Shown piece by piece: positions 1 through 6,214 of a stretch of 6,950 nucleotides of DNA; position 1 is the stretch's first letter; the number at the start of each line of letters is the position of its first letter. Source of the stretch: an uncultured Eubacteriales bacterium (GTDB taxonomy: Bacteria > Bacillota > Clostridia > Lachnospirales > Anaerotignaceae); contig CABPCX010000102.1 in NCBI GenBank assembly GCA_902406135.1, positions 1-6,950 of the forward strand, read 5' to 3'. The notes below the pieces were generated by a model. The model had not been told where the DNA came from, made no database searches, and worked only from the letters and a program-made list of their open reading frames with translations. The translations under genes and the position numbers were made by a program.

Positions 1-435
1 GGATTGTGTGCCACAATTGAGGAATGGCTTGCCAGCGCGGAATACATAATGAAAGAAGGAAACCCCAATGTTATTCTCTGCGAAAGGGGAATCCGTTCCA
101 TAGAGACTTATACAAGAAACACCCTTGATGTAAGTGCAATAGCAGCCATTAAGGATTTAACCCACCTTCCGATTATAGCGGACCCGTCACATGCTACAGG
201 AAGGTCAGAATTGATAGCACCTATGGCATTAAGCTCAATTATGTCCGGATGTGACGGACTTATGATAGAGGTGCATCCATCTCCTTGTGAGGCTCTCTGT
301 GATGCAAATCAGCAGCTTACGCCAAGACAATTTGAAATTTTAATGAAAGATATTAAGGATACCGTTGAACTTAGGAAAAGAATAAACAAGAGATATGTGC
401 AAAGACAGATGCAGGAATTATCAGTTGCAGAATAA
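1..435 (+). CDS. aroF: 3-deoxy-7-phosphoheptulonate (DAHP) synthase, type I-beta, C-terminal part (5' end outside window)
   Basis: This is the last 144 codons of a DAHP synthase, which condenses phosphoenolpyruvate with erythrose 4-phosphate in the first step of the shikimate pathway in the cytosol. The reading frame is open from base 1 and the family is normally about 340 residues, so the N-terminal half lies upstream; the TTG at 4 is an internal Leu codon, not a start. Visible hallmarks are the GNPNVILCERGIR segment and the DPSHATGR motif. The metal-ligand triad is also present: His at 190-192, Glu at 268-270 and Asp at 301-303. Their spacing of 26 and 11 residues is what I recall for the Thermotoga-type enzyme (His272, Glu298, Asp309). 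The sequence ends with a short basic helix and TAA. It belongs to the AroF/AroA(G) subgroup without an obvious chorismate mutase tail. It is probably a chromosomal neighbour of the polysaccharide genes rather than a working part of them. The symbol follows common Firmicutes usage. Confidence 0.95.
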   Translation, partial: GLCATIEEWLASAEYIMKEGNPNVILCERGIRSIETYTRNTLDVSAIAAIKDLTHLPIIADPSHATGRSELIAPMALSSIMSGCDGLMIEVHPSPCEALCDANQQLTPRQFEILMKDIKDTVELRKRINKRYVQRQMQELSVAE

Positions 436-607
436 TTTGTGAACGGAAAAAGGCTTTTAGTGAATGGAATAAGAAATATATGAAAAGCTGTAATACTGCA
501 CTATATCCTCGGTAGAAAATATAGGAGTTATATAAGTTTTTAAACCATGTATTTGATACAGAGGTGTCGGCATTTAAAGGAGTTATCAGAAATACAGAGG
601 TGAATAT
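436..607. other. 172-bp intergenic region between DAHP synthase and oxidoreductase
   Basis: This AT-rich gap has no credible open frame on either strand that would not be a shadow of its neighbours. I looked for an intrinsic terminator after the DAHP synthase stop. The best pairing is a 6-bp GCTTTT/AAAAGC match (454-459 with about 483-488) across a long loop, without a following T run, so I do not call one. I see no good -35/-10 pair; a TTGATA at 553-558 resembles a -35 box but has no matching -10 at 16-18 bp. The region holds the 11-bp direct repeat listed separately. A promoter for the oxidoreductase may be here but cannot be placed by eye. Confidence 0.5.
556..602 (+). repeat. 11-bp direct repeat ATACAGAGGTG, two copies 36 bp apart
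   Basis: ATACAGAGGTG occurs exactly at 556-566 and again at 592-602. The second copy supplies the AGAGGTG Shine-Dalgarno sequence five bases before the ATG at 608. The first copy has no start codon at a usable distance. The pair could be a small local duplication of the leader, or chance. Confidence 0.4.
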
Positions 608-1789
608 ATGACAAAAACGATTACGATAGGAATGGTCGGTGCAGGGCGAGGCACTGAACTTCATATGGCCGGATATGACAGAGTACACGGAGTAAATGTA
701 CGATATAAATGGATTTTTGCCAGGAGAGAAGAGCAGCTGCTTGAAGCTCAAAAGCGTTATGGCTTTGAGAGAATAACAAAAAGATATGCTGACCTGCTGG
801 AAGACCCTGAGGTAGATGTTATAGACCTCTGTACCCCGCCTTATATGCATGCGGAAGAAGCCATACTTGCTTTAAATCATGGCAAACACGTTATTTGTGA
901 AAAACCGCTTACCGGATATTTTGGAAACAATGATGATATGGAACTGGCAGGAAAGGTTTCAAAGGAAAAAATGTATCTTTCTTGTCTTAATGACCTCGAC
1001 AGAATAGAGAAAGCAATTAAGTCGTCCGGAAAAAAATTTATGTATGCTGAAAACTTTGTATATGCTCCTGCCATATTAAAGGCAGCCGAAATCGTTACAG
1101 CAAAAAAGAGCCGAATTCTATATATGAAAGGCGAGGAGAGCCTAAAGGGGTCAAGCTCAGCTGTTGCGGGAGAATGGTCAAAAACCGGCGGCGGAACTTT
1201 CATACGTACGGGTACACATCCGCTGTCAGCTATTTTGTGGTTAAAACAGCAGGAAGCAGATGCGTATAAAACCGACATAAGAATAAAAAGCGTGCTTGCA
1301 GATATGGCGTGTGTAACAAACAGGCTGAGTGAATATGAGCACAGACATATAGCCGCAAAACCAATTGATGTGGAAGATACAAGCACATGCATTGTTGAGT
1401 TTACGGATGGCACCCGTGCTGTAGTTATTGCCTGCGATACACTTCTTGGTGGAAGTAAAAATTATGTGGAACTCTACTGTAATGATGCGGCATTAAACTG
1501 TGTGCTTACGATGAATAATCTAATGAGCAGTTATATGCTGGATGAAGACGGGCTGGATGATGTATATCTGTCAGAAATGCTTCCAAGTAAATGCGGCTGG
1601 AATTATCCATTTATTTCGGATGAGATAATAAGAGGCTATACAAATGAAATGCAGGACTTCATGGAGGCAGTTGCCTTTGACCGAGAACCCAAATCAGGTT
1701 TTGCCCTTGCAAGAGACACTGTCAAGGTGGTATATGCGGCGTATTTTTCGGCAGAGCAGGGTAAAAAAGTTGAAGTTCATATGGAATAA
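608..1789 (+). CDS. Gfo/Idh/MocA family NAD(P)-dependent oxidoreductase
   Basis: This 393-residue protein is a typical two-domain sugar or cyclitol dehydrogenase of the cytosol. The N-terminal Rossmann fold (about 1-125) carries the dinucleotide loop GAGRG at 11-15 and the family signature EKP at 98-100 (K99 is the expected catalytic Lys). Between EKP and the next strand there are about 25 more residues than usual. The C-terminal alpha/beta domain contains the substrate motif GGGTFIRTGTH. Here His204 is kept, but the position normally occupied by Asp in the D-x3-H pair is Arg200. The start is ATG 608 with AGAGGTG five bases upstream. The next gene begins 47 bp after the stop, so co-transcription with the glycosyltransferase is plausible. 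In polysaccharide loci such enzymes can oxidise nucleotide sugars (for example WlbA/WbpB). The sequence instead looks like the broad catabolic-type branch, so substrate and link to the polymer are open. The family call is firm; the specific function is unknown. Confidence 0.9.
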   Translation: MTKTITIGMVGAGRGTELHMAGYDRVHGVNVRYKWIFARREEQLLEAQKRYGFERITKRYADLLEDPEVDVIDLCTPPYMHAEEAILALNHGKHVICEKPLTGYFGNNDDMELAGKVSKEKMYLSCLNDLDRIEKAIKSSGKKFMYAENFVYAPAILKAAEIVTAKKSRILYMKGEESLKGSSSAVAGEWSKTGGGTFIRTGTHPLSAILWLKQQEADAYKTDIRIKSVLADMACVTNRLSEYEHRHIAAKPIDVEDTSTCIVEFTDGTRAVVIACDTLLGGSKNYVELYCNDAALNCVLTMNNLMSSYMLDEDGLDDVYLSEMLPSKCGWNYPFISDEIIRGYTNEMQDFMEAVAFDREPKSGFALARDTVKVVYAAYFSAEQGKKVEVHME

Positions 1790-1836
1790 ACTAAAAAGAT
1801 ATTATATGTTACTAAGACGAAGCAGGTGTAAGGAAT

Positions 1837-2943
1837 ATGAGAGTTTTAGTTTATGGAGCATCAGGGGAAATTTATGGCGGAATTGAAAGTTTCCTTATGA
1901 CAATGAATGAGCATATGAGCAGAGACTGTATTTTTGACTATGTTATTGTGGGTGAAAAATGTATACATACTGAACGCATACAGGCAAGAGGCGGGCGGAT
2001 ATATATGGTGACTTCATATAAAAAAGACCCATTCCGCTTTATTATAGATTCCTGGAAAACAGCAAAAAACGCCAGAAAAGATCATGATACAGCCTATTTT
2101 AATCTTTTTTCAATGTGTCATATTACTGCGGTGTTTATGAGCAAAGTACTTAATTATCGTATAATTCTGCACGCTCATAATAACGACATACCTAATAAAA
2201 GCAAAGCATACAGAATGCTGCATAGGTTCTGCAGATGGCTGTTAAGCGGTATGAAGTGCACCAGATTCACCAATTCTGAGGAATCAAGTGTATTTATGTT
2301 TGGAAGAAAATTTTCGGGTGAAAATCAAGCAGAATTGATATATAACGCAATAGATGTTAAAAAATTCCGTTTTTCACCAGAAGTTCGTGAAAAGAAACGC
2401 AGTGAACTGAATATTAATGATAAATTCACAGTTGGATTTGCCGGACGCCTTTCTGCACAAAAAAATACAAATTTCCTTGTAGATATTTTTTATGAAATAC
2501 ATAAACAGGTACCAGAGGCAGTTTTTTTAGTAGCAGGCGAGGGTGAAAAAAGACCGGAGATGGAAAAAAGAGTCAAGGGACTTGGATTTTCTGAACAGGT
2601 AATATTTTTAGGAAGAAGAACAGACATTAATGAGATTTATCAAGCCATGGACTGCTTTGTACTGCCGTCTCTTTTTGAAGGCCTTGGAATAGTCCTTGTA
2701 GAAGCCCAGGCATCCGGTCTTCATAGCTTTGCATCAGCAGATGTGATTCCGCCTATAGTTCAAATGTCTGAAAAGATTCTTTATTTTATTCCGCTTGATT
2801 TATCAGCTCGCTGCTGGGCAGAAAAAATTCTGGAGAAAAGTAGGATTGATACTGATAGATGTGCTTGGAATGATGTGGTTGAGGATAGCAGTTTTAATAT
2901 ATTAAAAGAAGCAATACGGCTGGAAAGGAGGCTCCAGGTATGA
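1837..2943 (+). CDS. Glycosyltransferase, GT4-type (GT-B fold), surface polysaccharide synthesis
   Basis: This 368-residue protein should transfer a sugar from a nucleotide donor to a lipid-linked oligosaccharide at the inner face of the membrane. The N-terminal acceptor domain (about 1-190) has the GGIE loop at 14-17 and HAHN at 112-115, both common in EpsF/capsule-type GT4 enzymes. The C-terminal donor domain begins near 195 with VGFAGRLSAQKN; Arg204 and Lys209 fit the phosphate-binding pair. It continues to the E-x7-E motif with Glu281 and Glu289 (EGLGIVLVE). No signal peptide or clear transmembrane segment is seen, so it is probably membrane-peripheral. The start is ATG 1837, preceded by CAGGTG and AAGGA, giving two possible but modest ribosome-binding sequences. 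Its stop overlaps the start of the acyltransferase gene by 4 bp, pointing to translational coupling. The retaining mechanism follows from the GT4 family. The sugar cannot be read from the sequence. Confidence 0.92.
   Translation: MRVLVYGASGEIYGGIESFLMTMNEHMSRDCIFDYVIVGEKCIHTERIQARGGRIYMVTSYKKDPFRFIIDSWKTAKNARKDHDTAYFNLFSMCHITAVFMSKVLNYRIILHAHNNDIPNKSKAYRMLHRFCRWLLSGMKCTRFTNSEESSVFMFGRKFSGENQAELIYNAIDVKKFRFSPEVREKKRSELNINDKFTVGFAGRLSAQKNTNFLVDIFYEIHKQVPEAVFLVAGEGEKRPEMEKRVKGLGFSEQVIFLGRRTDINEIYQAMDCFVLPSLFEGLGIVLVEAQASGLHSFASADVIPPIVQMSEKILYFIPLDLSARCWAEKILEKSRIDTDRCAWNDVVEDSSFNILKEAIRLERRLQV
2925..2931 (+). promoter_or_regulatory. Strong ribosome-binding site for the acyltransferase, inside the glycosyltransferase gene
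   Basis: AAGGAGG lies within the last codons of the glycosyltransferase, eight bases before the ATG at 2940, which overlaps that gene's TGA (ATGA). It is the best Shine-Dalgarno match in the window and fixes the acyltransferase start. Confidence 0.85.
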
Positions 2944-3485
2944 AACGCAATTTTATGCAGGCTTCGCCGTATAAAAAAATACGCTTTATTTTTAGAACGC
3001 TGTATTCTTTGGGTCCAAAACATCTGCCAATGTCAGAATACAGCAATTTAGCCAGGATTCTCCGTGGAGGACTTACTAGAATGGCTGTGTTAAAATGCGG
3101 AAAAAGAGTAAATATAGACCAAGGAGCCAGGTACGGTTTGGATATTTTGATTGGAGACAATTCAAGCATTGGCAAAAACTCCTTTGTGCAAAGCGGAACA
3201 TATATAGGGAAAAACGTGATGATTGCGCCTGACTGCGGCATATATACGATGAATCATGGGTTTTCCAGAACTGATATACCAATGTGCAGACAAGGCCTTA
3301 CCAGACCGAGACCAGTAATAATAGAAGATGATGTATGGATAGGGACGAAGGTAATTATTTTACCGGGAGTTCATATAGGCAAAGGCTCTGTCATAGGCGC
3401 CGGTGCCGTTGTAACAAAAAATATACCTGCCTATTCCATTGCGGCAGGAAATCCGGCAGTTGTTAAAAGAAACAGGCTAAAATAA
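2940..3485 (+). CDS. Hexapeptide-repeat (left-handed beta-helix) O-acyltransferase
   Basis: This 181-residue protein belongs to the CatB/maltose acetyltransferase/WcaF-like group, which moves an acetyl (or other acyl) group from an acyl-CoA to a sugar hydroxyl, working as a trimer. The first 50 or so residues are basic and lack hexapeptides. Imperfect hexapeptide turns run from about 69 to 98 (IGDNSSIGKNSFVQSG, IGKNVMIA). They are followed by a loop with the likely catalytic His106 in NHGF. The second set of turns spans about 126-162 (VIIEDDVWIG through GAGAVVTKNIP). The tail AAGNPAVV at 168-175 is typical of the CoA-binding end of this family. The start is set by AAGGAGG and the 4-bp overlap with the glycosyltransferase. 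Position between a glycosyltransferase and a polymerase suggests it acetylates the repeat unit. Acetyl as the donor group is the commonest case, but succinyl or other groups cannot be excluded. Confidence 0.93.
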   Translation: MKRNFMQASPYKKIRFIFRTLYSLGPKHLPMSEYSNLARILRGGLTRMAVLKCGKRVNIDQGARYGLDILIGDNSSIGKNSFVQSGTYIGKNVMIAPDCGIYTMNHGFSRTDIPMCRQGLTRPRPVIIEDDVWIGTKVIILPGVHIGKGSVIGAGAVVTKNIPAYSIAAGNPAVVKRNRLK

Positions 3486-3505
3486 TCATTAGTTTATGAC
3501 AAGTC

Positions 3506-3512
3506 AGAGAGG
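3506..3512 (+). promoter_or_regulatory. Shine-Dalgarno-like AGAGAGG before the polymerase, with ambiguous start
   Basis: AGAGAGG ends 12 bases before ATG 3525, which is longer than usual, and 9 bases before the in-frame TTG at 3522. Another in-frame TTG at 3513 directly abuts the site and is too close to use. ATG 3525 is preferred on codon grounds, but TTG 3522 fits the spacing better; the proteins differ by one residue. Confidence 0.5.
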
Positions 3513-3524
3513 TTGGAAATATTG

Positions 3525-4781
3525 ATGAGTGCAGTTTCCAAAATACATAAAGAAAAACTCATTACAGAGCATACTTCGGGAAAAGGGTATGCGCTGTTTA
3601 TTGCTGTTTTGCCGATACTTATGATGTATAAAGTACCTGCCATAGGAATCGGAGTTTCCACAACAATGATTATCGTAAGCTTTTTTTATGCGGCTTCCGT
3701 TATATTTAATGACATTCTCTTAAATAATGGCAGATTTCGTATAGCAAAAATTGTTATACCTTTTGTAATTTATCTGCTTTATGTAGTAATAAAAAGCATT
3801 GGAGACACTGTCAATATGATACAGACAATGCTCATAATAGTACATATTGTTGCCTTTTCAATGGGAGCTGTAAATACGGAATGCTTAAAAAAATATATTA
3901 TTGCCATATCGGCGGCGGCAGCCATACTGACTATGATTCAGACAATTCTTCATTATGTTTTTGGTGTACATTTACCTTGTATTGCCCCAGATTTGTGCTT
4001 GGACAGCCTTCAGTACTACAGAGGAATAATTTTGACAGGATATCAGGAGACAAGCAGTCTGTATCGTCCGTCAGCTTTTTTTCTTGAGCCTTCACATCTT
4101 ACGCAGTATTCGTTTGTAGGACTGCTGTTATGTCTTTTCCATGGAAAAAGACAAATACCTGCTGCAGTATGCATTTCACTGGGGATGGTATCAACTACAT
4201 CTGGAATGGGAATTATGCTGGCTGGAGGCATATGGTTCCTTTATGTACTGGATATAATCAGAAAATCAGAGTTTTCAAGCAAGATAGCAAAATCAGCCTG
4301 CTGTCTGCTTGGAATGATTACCGCTTTATGCATACTCTATCAGTTTGAATTTTTCAGGTCGGCTCTGCAGAGAGTATTTTCTCCCGTAAAATACTCACAA
4401 AATAATTACAATGCCATCTGGGGAAGAACTCTTTATTGGGATAAATATATTTCTCCTATGGGAGGCAGAGACTTAATATTTGGATTTGGATATATCAACC
4501 TTCCAGATATCTATTTTACAGGATTGATGGAACTTATATATTGTTCCGGAATAATAGGCGTAGCGTTATACTACTTTGCTATGATAAAGACCGCTGTTTT
4601 ATATAAAGGAATTTCAAGAATTATAGCAGGACTACTGTGCGGACTTATGCTTATAGCAAACTCAACAAGCCTAATTTGGATGACATACTATATTGGAAGT
4701 CTGATAGTTTTTGGACTGGAAGAATATTTTAATGAAATTAAAGATGAAAAAGAAATTTACATATTTAAGACGGAATATTAA
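3525..4781 (+). CDS. Wzy-like oligosaccharide repeat-unit polymerase (multi-pass membrane protein)
   Basis: The product is 418 residues from ATG 3525 and very hydrophobic. I count roughly 11 membrane segments, at about 22-38, 40-61, 72-89, 97-115, 123-148, 190-205, 210-243 (probably two), 252-273, 330-355, 364-382 and 384-400. The large extracytoplasmic loop before the sixth segment contains RPSAFFLEPSH (Arg181 to His191), a pattern seen in many O-antigen/capsule polymerase-type proteins. Further on are TSGMGI and, in the second large loop (about 274-329), GRTLYWDKY followed by GFGY. Wzy proteins are identified by topology more than by sequence, so this rests on the loop motifs, the fold and the adjacent flippase. 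The role would be joining lipid-linked repeat units on the outer face of the membrane. An O-antigen-ligase-like protein of the Wzy_C superfamily is the main alternative. The gap from the acyltransferase is 39 bp, so the gene is probably in the same transcript. Confidence 0.82.
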   Translation: MSAVSKIHKEKLITEHTSGKGYALFIAVLPILMMYKVPAIGIGVSTTMIIVSFFYAASVIFNDILLNNGRFRIAKIVIPFVIYLLYVVIKSIGDTVNMIQTMLIIVHIVAFSMGAVNTECLKKYIIAISAAAAILTMIQTILHYVFGVHLPCIAPDLCLDSLQYYRGIILTGYQETSSLYRPSAFFLEPSHLTQYSFVGLLLCLFHGKRQIPAAVCISLGMVSTTSGMGIMLAGGIWFLYVLDIIRKSEFSSKIAKSACCLLGMITALCILYQFEFFRSALQRVFSPVKYSQNNYNAIWGRTLYWDKYISPMGGRDLIFGFGYINLPDIYFTGLMELIYCSGIIGVALYYFAMIKTAVLYKGISRIIAGLLCGLMLIANSTSLIWMTYYIGSLIVFGLEEYFNEIKDEKEIYIFKTEY

Positions 4782-4870
4782 TGACATATATCTTTTATGA
4801 CGTAATATCTAAAAACGGCAGATAAGAAGGTATATTTCTTTACATATAAATTTTGGGCCTTAAGCCTTCA

Positions 4871-4885
4871 AACAATTTAATTGTT
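4871..4885. repeat. 15-bp perfect inverted repeat (7-bp arms, 1-base centre)
   Basis: AACAATT-T-AATTGTT reads the same on both strands apart from the central base. As RNA it could form only a weak 5-bp stem with a TTTAA loop. As DNA it has the form of a dimeric regulator site. Its AT-only make-up (apart from one C and one G) means chance is a real possibility. It ends 37 bases before the flippase start. Confidence 0.4.
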
Positions 4886-4910
4886 GTATCGCTGGATTGA
4901 AAGTTTAAAG

Positions 4911-4915
4911 AAAGG
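4911..4915 (+). promoter_or_regulatory. Ribosome-binding site deciding the flippase start
   Basis: AAAGG (within AAAGAAAGGT) ends seven bases before ATG 4923. This supports ATG 4923 over the upstream in-frame TTG codons at 4881 and 4884, which have no Shine-Dalgarno sequence. Confidence 0.7.
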
Positions 4916-4922
4916 TAGTTTT

Positions 4923-6191
4923 ATGAAGTCGTATGACAAAATCGTTATAAAGAATACATTTTTTTTATATATTATGACGGGAGCAAAGTTTGTGCTTCCT
5001 CTCATCATAACTGCCTGCCTGACCCGCAGGCTCGGACCTGAATCCTATGGAGTAATTTCATATCTGACACCGGTTATGGGATATTTTATACTATTGTTTG
5101 ACTTTGGCTTTGACTTTTCAGCCACTAAAAAAATATCTCAAAACCGCAGTAATAAGGAGTATATAGAAAAGACAATAGCGTCTGTATATACGGCCAAAAT
5201 TCTATTGGTGCCCATAGGTTTTATATTTCTCCTTATACTGTTTTTTTGTGTTGAACTGCTTAGGGAATATTTTTTGCTGACAGTACTATACTACATATCC
5301 ACCGCGGCTCAGATTTTTATTCCTGATTTCCTTTACAGGGGATTGGAAAAAATGGAGGGCATAACAAAAAGGTATATTCTGGCGAAATTTATTACAGCTG
5401 TAATGATATTTGTAACGGTACAGGATGACAAAGAACTGATTATTATACCTGTTGCCTATTTGATAGGAACCGTTATCGCGGCAGTATATACAAACCATCA
5501 TATGGTCAAAAAAATGGGATACAGGTTTTCGCTGGCACCGATAAAAGATGCACTGTCTGAGCTGAAGGTATCATCGATTTACTTTATGTCGACTTTTGCC
5601 AGCACAGCACTTTCTGTAACCAGTACGTTCGTTATGGGTATAGTTGGAATGCCCGTTGAAGAAATAGCATACTGGGGTGTTGCGTTTCAGGTTGTACAGG
5701 CCGTTCAAGCTATGTATGACCCTATAACAACAAGTATATATCCCCATGTGGCTAAAAAAAGAAATTATAAGTTTGTTTTGCAGGTTACATTAGGCCTTCT
5801 GCCGGTTGTAATAATAGGCTGCTTTGCTATGTATTGGCTGGCTTCACTTGTAGTAACTATAATTGCCGGAGATGCTTATTTGGCAGCAGTTCCTGTTTTA
5901 CAGCATCTAATACCGGTTCTTTTGTTTTCATTTGTTGCCCAGATGCTGGGATTTCCGCTGCTTGGAGCGCTGGGAAGGGAGTATCAGACTTCACTTACAA
6001 CATTAATAGCAGCAGGAGTTCAAATATTTGGTCTTATTGTACTGGCTGTTTGTGACAAATTTACACTGGTTTCACTTTCTGTATTGAGAATCTTCACAGA
6101 ATTTATTCTTATGTCACTTCGCATATACTTCGTATATATATTTTTGCGGGAGATAAAAACGGCCAAAAAGATTAAAGAAAATAATATTTGA
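4923..6191 (+). CDS. Wzx-type polysaccharide flippase (MOP superfamily membrane protein)
   Basis: This 422-residue integral membrane protein matches the polysaccharide-biosynthesis (RfbX/Wzx) branch of the MOP exporter superfamily, which moves undecaprenyl-linked repeat units across the cytoplasmic membrane. The N-terminus shows the family pattern: hydrophobic helix, Pro26, then TRRLGPESYG (34-43). A second helix follows and then FDFGFDFSATKKIS. About a dozen hydrophobic segments alternate with short basic loops, and the length is usual for Wzx (about 400-480). The tail is short, lysine-rich and cytoplasmic (REIKTAKKIKENN). The start is ATG 4923, chosen by its ribosome-binding site. It follows the Wzy-like gene and precedes the pyruvyl-transferase homologue by 23 bp, a standard arrangement in a Wzx/Wzy-dependent locus. 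A teichoic-acid-type or other lipid-linked glycan exporter from the same superfamily is possible. The family call is firm and the cargo unknown. Confidence 0.92.
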   Translation: MKSYDKIVIKNTFFLYIMTGAKFVLPLIITACLTRRLGPESYGVISYLTPVMGYFILLFDFGFDFSATKKISQNRSNKEYIEKTIASVYTAKILLVPIGFIFLLILFFCVELLREYFLLTVLYYISTAAQIFIPDFLYRGLEKMEGITKRYILAKFITAVMIFVTVQDDKELIIIPVAYLIGTVIAAVYTNHHMVKKMGYRFSLAPIKDALSELKVSSIYFMSTFASTALSVTSTFVMGIVGMPVEEIAYWGVAFQVVQAVQAMYDPITTSIYPHVAKKRNYKFVLQVTLGLLPVVIIGCFAMYWLASLVVTIIAGDAYLAAVPVLQHLIPVLLFSFVAQMLGFPLLGALGREYQTSLTTLIAAGVQIFGLIVLAVCDKFTLVSLSVLRIFTEFILMSLRIYFVYIFLREIKTAKKIKENNI

Positions 6192-6201
6192 TTTTATTGA
6201 C

Positions 6202-6206
6202 AGGAG
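6202..6206 (+). promoter_or_regulatory. Ribosome-binding site of the pyruvyl transferase homologue
   Basis: AGGAG (within CAGGAGA) ends eight bases before ATG 6215 and sits in the 23-bp gap after the flippase stop, which fixes the start of the last gene. Confidence 0.8.
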
Positions 6207-6214
6207 ATTAAATT

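Larger units (their letters stand above)
4782..4922. other. 141-bp AT-rich intergenic region between polymerase and flippase
   Basis: There is no supported gene here. The in-frame extension of the flippase back to TTG 4881 is rejected because the ribosome-binding site sits just before ATG 4923. GGGCCTTAAGCC (4855-4866) can form only a 3-bp GGC/GCC stem (or 6 bp with a bulge, 4853-4871) and has no T run, so it is not a convincing terminator. A perfect palindrome follows at 4871-4885. Two similar blocks, AATGACATATATCT (4780-4793) and TATGACGTAATATCT, lie just after the polymerase stop. A TATAAA at 4845-4850 has no good -35 partner. The gap is the longest inside the polysaccharide block and is the likeliest place there for an internal promoter or for processing. 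Confidence 0.45.

Noticed and set aside
447..490. Possible terminator after the DAHP synthase (AAAAGGCTTTT and the distant AAAAGC)
   Set aside because: The near palindrome has a one-base centre and cannot fold as RNA. The longer pairing is 6 bp over a loop of more than 20 bases with no T tract.
371..850. 159-codon open frame on the - strand
   Set aside because: It overlaps the DAHP synthase end, the gap and the oxidoreductase start. It has no recognisable family or ribosome-binding site and is explained as a shadow of AT-rich coding sequence.
877..1413. 178-codon open frame on the - strand
   Set aside because: It lies wholly inside the well-supported oxidoreductase gene and its translation is low-complexity, Ser/Phe-rich shadow sequence.
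2781..3282. Several - strand open frames across the glycosyltransferase and acyltransferase
   Set aside because: They are antisense to two genes with clear motifs, and none shows a domain or start signal.
4780..4815. Two similar TGAC blocks after the polymerase stop as a tandem repeat or promoter
   Set aside because: The match is imperfect and mostly A/T, and no -35/-10 pair with acceptable spacing could be placed.
4881..4922. Earlier TTG start for the flippase adding 14 residues
   Set aside because: No Shine-Dalgarno sequence precedes TTG 4881 or 4884, while ATG 4923 has AAAGG at the right distance and begins the typical Wzx N-terminus.
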